A stretch of DNA of 64,000 nucleotides from Alphaproteobacteria bacterium (GTDB taxonomy: Bacteria > Pseudomonadota > Alphaproteobacteria > Caulobacterales > Aquidulcibacteraceae). The notes beneath the pieces were generated by a model that saw nothing but the letters and a program-made list of their open reading frames with translations, searched no databases and was not told the DNA's origin. The DNA lies in contig JAIXQA010000068.1 in NCBI GenBank assembly GCA_027485915.1, positions 33,649-97,648 of the forward strand, read 5' to 3'. The translations under genes were made by a program, and so were the position numbers. Of the stretch, positions 8,177 through 16,161 are shown piece by piece; position 1 is the first letter of the stretch, and the number at the start of each line of letters is the position of its first letter.

Positions 8177-8632
8177 TTAAGAAAAAGGCTCCAAGACAAC
8201 CATAAAGACAGCAACAATCATCAAAACAAATGGCAGTTCATTCAAAAAACGAAAAGCCACATGGTTTAATGGGCGCTCCCCGCGTGCAAAAGCTTTGCGC
8301 CAGCGCAGGTACGAATGGTCAACAGCTGTGATGGTAATCACCATCGCCAATTTGATCTGCATCCAAGGCTGGGCCAACAAATCCCAACCACCGCGCCCAA
8401 ATAGAAGGCTTAGACCCAATATCCAGACGACAATCATAGCAGGAACCATGATACCGCGATGCAGGCGACGTTCCATCACGATCAATTGCTGATCTAACTC
8501 ACCACCTAGAGGTGCCATCGAATGATAAACAAATAGGCGGGGCAAATACATGAGTCCCGCCATCCAAGCGATCACCGCGATCAAATGAAGGGCTCGAAAA
8601 ACTTCATAATGACTGGTGATCCATGCACTCAT
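8177..8632 (-). CDS. hemJ: Protoporphyrinogen IX oxidase, HemJ type
   Basis: A 151-residue integral membrane protein that makes protoporphyrin IX, the step before ferrochelatase. The ATG at 8632 is chosen because it overlaps the hemH stop as ATGA and gives the family's usual length; an earlier start at 8674 would add 14 residues. Motifs are the first-helix HLIAVIAWMAGLMYLPRLFVYH with the conserved His residues, and the Arg/Lys-rich DHSYLRWRKAFARGE. Four hydrophobic segments are visible. Together with hemH and hemE it forms a haem-synthesis operon, which implies that this organism uses HemJ for this step at this locus; whether HemG or HemY also exists cannot be seen. Confidence 0.92.
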   Translation of the reverse strand: MSAWITSHYEVFRALHLIAVIAWMAGLMYLPRLFVYHSMAPLGGELDQQLIVMERRLHRGIMVPAMIVVWILGLSLLFGRGGWDLLAQPWMQIKLAMVITITAVDHSYLRWRKAFARGERPLNHVAFRFLNELPFVLMIVAVFMVVLEPFS

Positions 8633-9675
8633 GCAGCGCATCCACCAAATTCTGCGCGTGGACAGGAAGGACATGCCACGACGCAGCCTGTCGTGCGGGC
8701 TGCAAGGATCCGATCAGATCCTTCTAGTAGATCGGTGGTAAGGCGGGCAAGTTCGTCGATGAATTTAGCACGGGTCCCTAAAGCTGGAGCGCGCAAATAA
8801 AGTGGTACACCCACCTCATGGGCAACTTCGTAATATTCCTCGTCCAACTCAACCAAAGTCTCAATATGCTCTGAAACAAAAGCAATTGGCACCACGATTA
8901 CGGCAATCTTGTCGGCACCTGCCCGCTCAATTTCAGTCTCTGTTGCAGGACCGATCCATTTTACGGGGCCAACGCGAGATTGGTAGCAAATCGCGTGTTC
9001 AAAATTGTCTGGCAGCAACGGACGCAGTGCCGCGACAGTTTCCTCAACTTGCTTTTGATACGGGTCGCCATCGAGAATGATTTTCTCTGGCAAGCCATGG
9101 GCTGACCACAACACACGGACGCGCTGTGGTGAACCACCTGCTTGCCACGTTTCCATCACGGCTTCAGCGTGAGCTGCAATGAAACCCGGTGCATCTGGAT
9201 AGCAGCAGATCAGTTTTGCAGGTCCCCCTCCCGCCTTTTTCCAAGCCTGAAGGGACGAGTCCGTCGTCGTGGTTGAAAACTGAGGATAAAGCGGTAGCAA
9301 CACGGTCTCGTCTGGATTAAACGCGCGCACTTGTGCAACCGCGTCTTTCACGAACGGCTTCCAGTAGCGCATGGCAAGAAAGGTCTTTACCTCTGCTTTT
9401 TCATAGCCGGGACGCGCCTTGATCGCATTCTCAAGTGCTGCTGCTTGCGCCAAGGTTTCTGGAACCAGGGGTGAACCGCCGCCCATTTTGGCATAATTAG
9501 CCCGCGCGGATTTTGCGCGCAATGTGGAAATCAGTCTCGCCAGCATCCAACGAACGGGACCGGGTACCCTAATGATGGCAGGGTCAGAAAACAAATTCTT
9601 CAAAAAAGGGCGCACTGAATCCGGCCCATCAGGACCCCCTAGATTGAAGAGGACGATTGCTATTTTTTGTCCCAT
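8629..9675 (-). CDS. hemH: Ferrochelatase
   Basis: A 348-residue enzyme that inserts ferrous iron into protoporphyrin IX, the last step of protohaem synthesis. The start at 9675 (MGQKIAIVLFNLGGPD) matches where the family begins; an in-frame ATG at 9714 would add 13 residues. Motifs are LGGPDGPDSVRPFLKNLF, LPLYPQFSTTTTDS, the catalytic-His region VLWSAHGLPE, and the iron-site segment FVSEHIETLVELDEEY. The C-terminus has several cysteines (GCVVACPSCPRAEFGGC) that could bind a [2Fe-2S] cluster as in other alphaproteobacterial ferrochelatases; this is inference. It lies between hemE and hemJ. Confidence 0.96.
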   Translation of the reverse strand: MGQKIAIVLFNLGGPDGPDSVRPFLKNLFSDPAIIRVPGPVRWMLARLISTLRAKSARANYAKMGGGSPLVPETLAQAAALENAIKARPGYEKAEVKTFLAMRYWKPFVKDAVAQVRAFNPDETVLLPLYPQFSTTTTDSSLQAWKKAGGGPAKLICCYPDAPGFIAAHAEAVMETWQAGGSPQRVRVLWSAHGLPEKIILDGDPYQKQVEETVAALRPLLPDNFEHAICYQSRVGPVKWIGPATETEIERAGADKIAVIVVPIAFVSEHIETLVELDEEYYEVAHEVGVPLYLRAPALGTRAKFIDELARLTTDLLEGSDRILAARTTGCVVACPSCPRAEFGGCAA

Positions 9676-9726
9676 AGACCTATCAATTACCTTTTTTGGC
9701 CAGCGGTAGTCCAACTTAGCCGGTAT

Positions 9727-10773
9727 TTAGGCCAAACCCTTTACGCGGCGCATCACATATTCGACATTAGAGATGGGCGTTGCGGGAACAACACCATGTC
9801 CAAGGTTGAAGATATGTGGTCCCTTAGCCGCTGCGGCAAGAATAGCATCCACAGCCTGTTCTAAAGCTACACCACCGGCCATCAACGCCATGGGATCCAG
9901 ATTGCCTTGTAAGCAAATCTTTGGCCCCAAAGCAGAACGTGCTGCGCCTAAATCAGCTGCGATATCAAGCCCCACACCTTGGACGCCAGTCTCTTGCTGA
10001 AATTGGCTGACCCGGTGGCCAGCGCCACGCGGAAAGCCGATAATAGGAACTTCTGGATAAACGGCGCGAACGACATCCACCGCACGTTTGATTGGCTTGG
10101 TTACCAAGCGCGCAAACAAATGCCCAGGGATATCCTCTGCCCAAGATTCAAAAATCTGCAGCGCATTCGCACCTGCTTTGACTTGTGCGATCAAATGTTG
10201 GCCAACTGCATCTGCCAAGATCGCCAAAAGATCATCGACCAAGTCGGGGTTTTGGTAGGCAAAGGCGCGAGCAAGGTCCCGCTCGCCACCGCGTCCTTGA
10301 ATCATGTAGGTCGCCAAGGTCCAAGGCGCGCCAGCAAAGCCAATCAAAGCCCGATCCGCATCCATGGCAGCCCGAACTCTCTCCATAGCCTCATAGACGG
10401 GTGCTAAGCGCGTTTCCAAGCGCGACATATCAAGTTTTGCAAGATCTGCCGCGCCTTCAAGTGGGGTCAGAAGAGGCCCCTCGCCCTCAGCAAAACGCAC
10501 ATCCCGACCCAAGGCATGTGGGACCACCAAGATATCGGAAAAAATGATAGCTGCATCGACAGGATAACGACGAACGGGCTGAAGGGTCGCTTCAGCTGCT
10601 GCTGCCGGAGCATAACAAAAATCAAGGAAGCTCTTATTCTTTGCCCGAAGTTCGCGATATTCTGGCAAATGTCGTCCAGCTTGGCGCATCAGCCATATTG
10701 GAGGATGGGCCTGCTGCTCACCTAGGAGGGTACGCACCAATGCGCTATTTTGACCCTTTGCTCCCTCAGCCAT
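9727..10773 (-). CDS. hemE: Uroporphyrinogen III decarboxylase
   Basis: A 348-residue enzyme that removes four carboxyl groups from uroporphyrinogen III to give coproporphyrinogen III. The N-terminal signature PPIWLMRQAGRHLPEYRELR includes the substrate-binding Arg residues, and IIFSDILVVPHALG, GFAGAPWTLATYM and NLGHGVVPATP are all in place. It is the first gene of the leftward hemE-hemH-hemJ group and is immediately adjacent to the candidate origin, with its start codon at the border. The same gene flanks the Caulobacter origin. Confidence 0.97.
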   Translation of the reverse strand: MAEGAKGQNSALVRTLLGEQQAHPPIWLMRQAGRHLPEYRELRAKNKSFLDFCYAPAAAAEATLQPVRRYPVDAAIIFSDILVVPHALGRDVRFAEGEGPLLTPLEGAADLAKLDMSRLETRLAPVYEAMERVRAAMDADRALIGFAGAPWTLATYMIQGRGGERDLARAFAYQNPDLVDDLLAILADAVGQHLIAQVKAGANALQIFESWAEDIPGHLFARLVTKPIKRAVDVVRAVYPEVPIIGFPRGAGHRVSQFQQETGVQGVGLDIAADLGAARSALGPKICLQGNLDPMALMAGGVALEQAVDAILAAAAKGPHIFNLGHGVVPATPISNVEYVMRRVKGLA

Positions 10774-11270
10774 CGCGGGCTTCCCTTCCCTTATAAGATT
10801 TAGATTCTTGAATCAGTAAACAGTAGTGCGGTGGATAGACTGATCCTTGCAAGTCACCTGCATGACCTAACGGGATTTCTCAAGCTGTTTATCAGCTTTT
10901 ACCCCTGTTTTCTCCACAGGGTGGAGGGACCGAAAAGCTCTGAAAATCATGCGATTGCTAGCACCATGCGGAGTTATTTACCCCCAATGGGGATGCTAAT
11001 TTCAACATCTTACCAGCCCTGTGGATGTTCGAGAAAAGTTCCACGTGGCTTTTTCGCTAGTCATGCACAAGCGACGATTTGTCTCACATATTCATACAAA
11101 ATTAACCCTGTTTCTTAGAGATTCATTAAGTTTTTTTAACAAGTTATGAACAGCCCTACTCCGACAACCGGGTTTGTCTCGGTAACGCATTTTGGTCAGA
11201 CCAAAAGAAGTTGTGCTACTTCATGTACGAAGACCTTGATCAGCTAACATTCGTCGGCCACACCTGCGTC
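10774..11270. other. Candidate chromosomal replication origin (oriC/Cori-like region)
   Basis: A 497-bp gene-free stretch between hemE (leftward) and ppsR (rightward), the place of Cori in Caulobacter. It holds several sequences close to the DnaA box TTATCCACA: TTCTCCACA at 10910-10918 (8 of 9), and 7-of-9 matches at 10830-10838 (minus strand), 11020-11028 (minus strand), 11061-11069 and 11144-11152. An AT-rich tract covers about 11090-11150 and could be the unwinding element. Within it, TTAA-N6-TTAAC (11126-11140) resembles a CtrA site but the spacer is 6 rather than 7. The position is strong evidence; the individual boxes are weak. Confidence 0.65.
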
Positions 11271-12092
11271 ATGCGCATTTCCACTTTTCTAAACGTTCAT
11301 TTGGTGTCTGACTCAACGGGTGAAACACTCAATGCGGTTTTGCGGGCGGTTGCGCCCTTGTTTGAAGGCGTTACGCCTTTGGAGCATTCTTATTATCTTG
11401 TCCGATCGCGCCGGCAATTGGATCGCGTGCTGGCAGAAATTGAGTCTTTTCCCGGGGTAGTCCTATTTACGATTGCTGCCCATGATCTGCGCGATGTTTT
11501 GGTAGATCATTGCAAGCGGTTGGGCATCCCGGCGCTACCACTTCTCGATCAAGTTCTCACCATGTGGGAGCATCACCTAAAAATGCGAGCTGGTGAAAAG
11601 ACAGGCTCTAAACAAGCATTGGATGAAAATTATTTCCGCCGGATTGATGCTTTAAACTACACTATGGCTCATGATGACGGCCAAATGGTGCACGAATTCA
11701 ATCAAGCCGAAGTGGTTTTGGTCGGTGTTAGCCGGACTTCTAAAACACCGACTTCAATCTATTTGGCTAATCGTGGTATCCGAACCGGCAATTTTCCCCT
11801 GGTGCCAAAAGCCCCCATCCCGCAAGCTCTGCTGGACCTAAATAAGCCGCTTGTTGTGGGTCTTCGGGTCTCGCCAGATCGTTTGATTGCTATTCGCCGG
11901 AATCGGCTGTTGTCACTCAATGCGGACGCGACGAGCGAATATGTCGATGAAGACGCAGTTCGTGAAGAAATCACAGATGCTAACCGATTGTTTGAACGAC
12001 AGAATTGGCCGGTAATCGACGTTACAAGGCGTTCGATTGAAGAAACCTCTGCTGCCATTTTGAACCTGTTAGCTGACCGGAACGCGAAATAA
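11271..12092 (+). CDS. ppsR: Pyruvate, phosphate dikinase / PEP synthase regulatory protein (kinase-phosphorylase)
   Basis: A 273-residue DUF299 protein that phosphorylates and dephosphorylates a Thr of pyruvate phosphate dikinase or PEP synthase. The ATG at 11271 is chosen because the family begins just before VHLVSDSTGETLNAV; an in-frame ATG at 11211 would add 20 unrelated residues. The P-loop is GVSRTSKTPTS, and the C-terminal part contains YVDEDAVREEITDANRLF and PVIDVTRRSIEETSAAIL. It is the first rightward gene after the candidate origin, as RP001 is in Caulobacter. It is separated from maf by 2 bp. Confidence 0.93.
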   Translation: MRISTFLNVHLVSDSTGETLNAVLRAVAPLFEGVTPLEHSYYLVRSRRQLDRVLAEIESFPGVVLFTIAAHDLRDVLVDHCKRLGIPALPLLDQVLTMWEHHLKMRAGEKTGSKQALDENYFRRIDALNYTMAHDDGQMVHEFNQAEVVLVGVSRTSKTPTSIYLANRGIRTGNFPLVPKAPIPQALLDLNKPLVVGLRVSPDRLIAIRRNRLLSLNADATSEYVDEDAVREEITDANRLFERQNWPVIDVTRRSIEETSAAILNLLADRNAK

Positions 12093-12094
12093 AC

Positions 12095-12682
12095 ATGCTG
12101 ACGCTTGCTTCTACTAGTTCGATACGTCGTCACTTATTGACCCAAGCGGGTATAAGATTTGAAGCTGTTGGGTCTGGTGTCGACGAGGATGCCGTCAAAA
12201 ACGCCATGCGGGCTCAAGGGGCAAGCCCCCGCGATCAAGCCGACAAATTGGCCGAGCTTAAGGCGCTGAAGGTTTCACAAAGACGGCCTGGCTTTGTATT
12301 GGGTTGTGATCAAATATTGTCGTTTGAAGGTCACTCCTTTGATAAGGCAGAGACATTGGATGAAGCGTTTGACCGCCTCACCCAATTACGCGGCAAAACG
12401 CACAGTCTTGAATGTGCAGCAGTTATCGCAAATGATGGACAAGCCGTATGGCGTCTCGTGACTAGCCCAAAATTGACTATGCGGAACTTTTCCGATGATT
12501 TTCTGCGATCCTATTTGGACGCTTATGGAGCAGAAGCGCTTTCCAGTGTCGGCTGCTACCAGTTTGAAGGTCCCGGGGCGCAATTATTTGAGCGCGTGGA
12601 AGGTGACTTCTTCTCAATATTGGGCCTACCTCTTTTAGAGGTCTTGGCGTTCCTGCGCCTGCATGGCGAGGTTCAGACATGA
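12095..12682 (+). CDS. maf: Maf-family nucleotide pyrophosphatase
   Basis: A 195-residue house-cleaning pyrophosphatase acting on modified or non-canonical nucleoside triphosphates. The N-terminal LASTSSIRRHLL is the family's nucleotide-binding start, and AELKALKVSQ with GCDQILSFEG supplies the catalytic Lys and Asp; RGKTHSLECA and GCYQFEGPGAQLFERVEGDFFSILGLP complete the fold. The DQ after the cysteine resembles the YceF subgroup, so 7-methyl-GTP may be a substrate, though that is inference. The gene lies 2 bp after ppsR and overlaps aroE by 4 bp, so it belongs to the ppsR-maf-aroE-coaE-dnaQ operon. Confidence 0.93.
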   Translation: MLTLASTSSIRRHLLTQAGIRFEAVGSGVDEDAVKNAMRAQGASPRDQADKLAELKALKVSQRRPGFVLGCDQILSFEGHSFDKAETLDEAFDRLTQLRGKTHSLECAAVIANDGQAVWRLVTSPKLTMRNFSDDFLRSYLDAYGAEALSSVGCYQFEGPGAQLFERVEGDFFSILGLPLLEVLAFLRLHGEVQT

Positions 12683-13530
12683 AAATCACCGGCTCTACCG
12701 AGTTGTATGCGGTTTTAGGCAGCCCGGTCCGTCATTCGATGTCGCCGGTCTTACAAAATGCATGGATTCAAGAGCACGGTTTTAAAGCGCTTTATGTCGC
12801 GCTTCCGGTTGTGCCAGACAATTTTGAGGTCGCGCTACAAGGCTTGGCTTCAAGTGACGTGTGTGGCCTAAACATTACCACGCCCTTCAAAGAGCGCGCC
12901 GCCAAGGCCGCGCTTCGCCAGTCTGACCGGGTAAGGCTGGTCGGCGCAGCGAATTGTTTGACCTTGGACCGTACCGGCCGTGGCTATGATGCCAACAATA
13001 CTGATGGTGACGGGCTGATTGCTGACTTGGACGCGCGGGCATCGGATTGGCGCGAGTTGGATGGTGCAATCGTGGTTTTAGGCGCAGGTGGAGCCGCCCG
13101 TTCAATCCTCGCGGCCCTTTCTGCGCATAGCCAAAAGCCAATACGTGTCATTAATCGTGACCAAGAGCGGGCGCAACAAATCGCAGACCAGCTTAATCCC
13201 GAACAAATCCAAGTGAGTAGTTGGCAGTATTTGCCGCAATTTTTGACCGGTGCGAGCCTCGTCATCAATGCAACAAGCCAAGGTCTCAATAATCAGTCAC
13301 CGTTCTCACCGGATTTTTCACCCACGCTGCCAGATGCCATCATTTATGACACCATCTATTCGCCGCGCATGACCGCATATCTTGAAAGCGCGAAATCCTC
13401 GAACCGGCGGCACTTCGATGGCCTAGGTATGCTGGCCGGGCAAGGGGCGCTGGCGTTTCATTATTGGTTTGGCGTTTTACCAGACATAGAAGGCGGCTTG
13501 AAAACCCTAGAAGAGGCCCTAGTGGCATGA
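12679..13530 (+). CDS. aroE: Shikimate dehydrogenase
   Basis: A 283-residue NADPH-dependent enzyme that reduces 3-dehydroshikimate in aromatic amino acid synthesis. Substrate-binding residues lie in LGSPVRHSMSPVLQNAW, the catalytic Lys in TTPFKERAAK and the paired Asp in NNTDGDG. The nucleotide-binding loop is VLGAGGAARSI with INRDQERA as the phosphate-sensing segment, and DGLGMLAGQGALAFHYWFG closes the site. Start and stop codons overlap maf (ATGA) and coaE (ATGA), so it is translationally coupled on both sides. Confidence 0.96.
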   Translation: MKITGSTELYAVLGSPVRHSMSPVLQNAWIQEHGFKALYVALPVVPDNFEVALQGLASSDVCGLNITTPFKERAAKAALRQSDRVRLVGAANCLTLDRTGRGYDANNTDGDGLIADLDARASDWRELDGAIVVLGAGGAARSILAALSAHSQKPIRVINRDQERAQQIADQLNPEQIQVSSWQYLPQFLTGASLVINATSQGLNNQSPFSPDFSPTLPDAIIYDTIYSPRMTAYLESAKSSNRRHFDGLGMLAGQGALAFHYWFGVLPDIEGGLKTLEEALVA

Positions 13531-14138
13531 AGATTGTTGCGCTTACAGGCTCTATCGGCATGGGGAAATCCACCACCTCAACAATGTTTAAAGAGTTAGG
13601 TGTTCCCGTTTGGGATGCGGACGCGGCTGTTCACCGACTTTATGGTGCCGGCGGGGAAGCGGTCGGGCCGCTTCAAGCCCTCATCCCTGAAGCTATTGCG
13701 CCAGAAGGTGTGGATCGCAGCGTTCTGACCAACAAAATTCTTCAAGATCCGAATTTGCTGAAGCAGATTGAAGCCATTGTGCATCCCTTGGTCGGCAAGG
13801 ATCGAGCAGATTTTTTGGCGACAGCGCGTGACCGTGCCGAACCCTTAGTTATAGTTGATGTGCCCTTGCTATTTGAAACAGGTGGCGAAGCCTATGTGGA
13901 TGCCGTCATCGTGGTTTCCTGCCCGCCCGAAATGCAGCGCACGCGCGTTATGGCCCGCCCCGGCATGACAGAGGAAAAGTTCAATTCTATCTTGGCGCGT
14001 CAGACGCCTGATGAAGTTAAGCGGGCTAAGTCCGATTTTGTCATTGATACAGGCTTGGGTCTTGACGCAGCTCGCGAACAAGTTGGGAAAGTTCATGCGG
14101 CTTTACTCAGCCAAATAGCCCAAGGGGCAGAAGAATAA
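13527..14138 (+). CDS. coaE: Dephospho-CoA kinase
   Basis: A 203-residue kinase for the last step of coenzyme A synthesis. The ATG at 13527 overlaps the aroE stop (ATGA) and leads straight into KIVALTGSIGMGKSTT, the P-loop, with VWDADAAVHRLY shortly after; an upstream ATG at 13464 is inside aroE and not needed. VDVPLLFETGGE is the CoA-binding region, and RTRVMARPGMTEEKF and ARQTPDEVKRAKSDFVIDTG are typical of the lid and C-terminal part. Length is normal. dnaQ follows 1 bp after the stop. Confidence 0.96.
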   Translation: MKIVALTGSIGMGKSTTSTMFKELGVPVWDADAAVHRLYGAGGEAVGPLQALIPEAIAPEGVDRSVLTNKILQDPNLLKQIEAIVHPLVGKDRADFLATARDRAEPLVIVDVPLLFETGGEAYVDAVIVVSCPPEMQRTRVMARPGMTEEKFNSILARQTPDEVKRAKSDFVIDTGLGLDAAREQVGKVHAALLSQIAQGAEE

Positions 14139-14139
14139 G

Positions 14140-14886
14140 ATGCGCGAAATCGTCTTTGATACCGAAACCACCGGCACCGATCCTGAACGAGGCGATCGGA
14201 TCGTCGAAATCGGATGCGTGGAGTTGATCGACCTAGTTCCGACCGGGGCGACCTTTCATCGCTATATCAATCCTGAGCGGGATGTGCCGGCCGAAGTTGT
14301 ACGCGTTCATGGCCTAACGGGTGAATTCTTGTCCGATAAACCCGTGTTTGGCGCGTCCGAAGTGGTTGAAGAACTTTTGGCCTTTATCGGTGATGCCCCC
14401 CTTGTAGCGCATAATGCCGAGTTTGACCGTCGGTTTTTGAACGCAGAACTCGGCCGGCTCGGATTGTCGCTCATTCCAAAGGAGCGCTGCGTTGATACGC
14501 TGTTGATCGCACGCAAAAAATACCCTGGCGCACCAGCTTCCCTGGACGCCTTGTGTCGGCGATTGAACATCGACTTGACGGCGCGGGACAAGCACGGGGC
14601 ATTGCTGGACTCCCAATTGCTCGCGGCTGTTTATCTTGAACTCAAGGGAGGCCGGGAAAGGCGTCTCGATTTTCTCGATCCTGCCGAGGCGACTCAAACC
14701 CCGCACCAAGCGACGCAAGGCGTTTTGGAAGCCACCTCCAGTCAGCCTAGGAGCGAACGGCCTAAGCCCTTAGAGCTTTTGTCAACAATCGAAGAGATTC
14801 AAGCGCATCGCGCCTTTGTTGCCACGCTGGGTAAGGAACCTGTTTGGAACAAATTCCTTACCGGCAGTGGACAGCAGACTATTTAG
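14140..14886 (+). CDS. dnaQ: DNA polymerase III epsilon subunit (proofreading exonuclease)
   Basis: A 248-residue 3'-5' exonuclease of the DEDDh class. Motif I is FDTETTGTDP, with HRYINPERDVP and HGLTGEFL following; motif II is VAHNAEFDRRFLN, and motif III is DKHGALLDSQLLAAVY with the His and Asp residues. The tail beyond residue 180 is the region expected to reach the alpha subunit. It removes misincorporated bases in the replisome. It is the last gene of the rightward group next to the candidate origin and is convergent with secB (12 bp apart). Confidence 0.96.
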   Translation: MREIVFDTETTGTDPERGDRIVEIGCVELIDLVPTGATFHRYINPERDVPAEVVRVHGLTGEFLSDKPVFGASEVVEELLAFIGDAPLVAHNAEFDRRFLNAELGRLGLSLIPKERCVDTLLIARKKYPGAPASLDALCRRLNIDLTARDKHGALLDSQLLAAVYLELKGGRERRLDFLDPAEATQTPHQATQGVLEATSSQPRSERPKPLELLSTIEEIQAHRAFVATLGKEPVWNKFLTGSGQQTI

Positions 14887-14898
14887 TCCGCTTGGCTT

Positions 14899-15399
14899 TT
14901 AGGAAGGCTGGCCGCTAGAACGCTCAACGCGTTGCGTGGCATAAAGCGCGCCAAAGTCCATTGGGTCCAACATCAAAGGCGGATAGCCGCCGGCTTGGCT
15001 GTTGCTAGCAATCAATTGGCGGGCGAATGGGAAGAGGATCTTTGGGCATTCAGCCAACAGCAAAGGCTCTAACGCGTCGCCGGGTACATTGGCGAATTGG
15101 AACAGGCCAGAATAGACCAATTCGATGATGAATTGAGTTTGTCCATCACGATCGCTGCGCGCATTGATCTTTAAATCAACTTCAAACACGCCGGATTCAT
15201 CCATTGCACGTGCGCTCACGTCTAATTGAAGATCGATTTTTGGCTGCGCACCCTCGCGCAAGGAATTTGGTGCATTTGGATTTTCGAACGAAAAATCCTT
15301 TACATATTGCGCTAAAACACGGACCGAAGGGGCTGTTTCAGCCCCGCCATTCGCTATAGAACCGTTTTCCAGTGGCGCAGAGGCCGTTTCGTCTGTCAT
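14899..15399 (-). CDS. secB: Protein-export chaperone SecB
   Basis: A 166-residue chaperone that holds precursor proteins unfolded and delivers them to SecA. The ATG at 15399 is used because the upstream 19 residues of the longer frame look unrelated. The conserved core is VRVLAQYVKDFSFENPNAP, VSARAMDE in the strand region, FIIELVYSGLFQFANVP with the acidic surface, and the C-terminal LLLAECPKILFPFARQLI and YPPLMLDPMDFGALY. The gene order dnaQ / secB / tim44 is standard near the origin of alphaproteobacteria. It is divergent from the Tim44-like gene across about 136 bp. Confidence 0.95.
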   Translation of the reverse strand: MTDETASAPLENGSIANGGAETAPSVRVLAQYVKDFSFENPNAPNSLREGAQPKIDLQLDVSARAMDESGVFEVDLKINARSDRDGQTQFIIELVYSGLFQFANVPGDALEPLLLAECPKILFPFARQLIASNSQAGGYPPLMLDPMDFGALYATQRVERSSGQPS

Positions 15400-15535
15400 G
15401 TGTTGATCTCCAGAAGCTGTGGTGGCTAGCACGCAACAGCCCTTTACGGCAACCAAGTGGCTGACTTACGCGTCATTGCACCCTATATGAGAGTTTGACC
15501 GCCATTTAAAACCAAGCGGAACCGGATCGAAAACC

Positions 15536-16159
15536 ATGGAAATAGTCTTTTTCGCCGTTGTGGCAGCACTCGTCCTTGGCCGTTTGTATCAAGTGCTCGG
15601 CCAGAACCGTGGCGCCGAGCCACCACCCATGCGGCAACCACGATTTGGTTTGCCCGACGTACAAGCCGAGAAGGGCGACGTTGATCCAAATTCTGAGAGC
15701 GATGAAAGCGGAAAAGTATTGCCCTTTCCCATCAAGGAATATGATGGCCCAGGTGCGGATGGCTTGAAGGCGATTGCAGCGGCGCAGCGCGGTTTCAACG
15801 CGGCGAACTTCTTGGAGGGCGCAAAGGCTGCGTATGAAATGATCGTGACGGCCTATGGTGCTGGCGACGAGGCGACCTTGAAAGATCTCGTGGATGCGGA
15901 TGTGTTCGAGGCTTATAAGACTGCGATGGACGAGCGTCGCGAGGCGGGTGCCGCCAAGATTGAAGTTATTCGCTTGAGCGATGCGAAAATCGTAGAAGCC
16001 GAACTGGACGGCAAGATTGCCCGCATCGATGTGGCTTTTTCGTCAGACCTAGCTGATGGCGGCGATGGATTGCGCGCTGCTGATGAGGTTTGGACATTTG
16101 AACGTTCGGTGGATGCCCGGGATCCAAACTGGCTATTGAGCGCGGTTCGGACCGCTTAA
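15536..16159 (+). CDS. Tim44-like domain protein (TimA type)
   Basis: A 207-residue inner-membrane protein. One N-terminal helix (residues 2-17) anchors it, a charged linker with many Asp and Glu follows, and from about residue 85 a Tim44-like domain begins with FLEGAKAAYEMIVTAYGAGDEATLKDLVD. Mitochondrial Tim44 tethers the import motor; the bacterial protein's role is less defined, although membrane assembly has been suggested for Caulobacter TimA. It is 2 bp ahead of mltA and likely cotranscribed. The family call is secure; the function is not. Confidence 0.88.
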   Translation: MEIVFFAVVAALVLGRLYQVLGQNRGAEPPPMRQPRFGLPDVQAEKGDVDPNSESDESGKVLPFPIKEYDGPGADGLKAIAAAQRGFNAANFLEGAKAAYEMIVTAYGAGDEATLKDLVDADVFEAYKTAMDERREAGAAKIEVIRLSDAKIVEAELDGKIARIDVAFSSDLADGGDGLRAADEVWTFERSVDARDPNWLLSAVRTA

Positions 16160-16161
16160 AC

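Noticed and set aside
11035..11050. CACGTG-centred sequence near the origin, first taken as a parS site
   Set aside because: The left half (GTTCCACG) is close to parS but the right half (TGGCTT) matches only half of the consensus TGAAAC. No palindrome is present.
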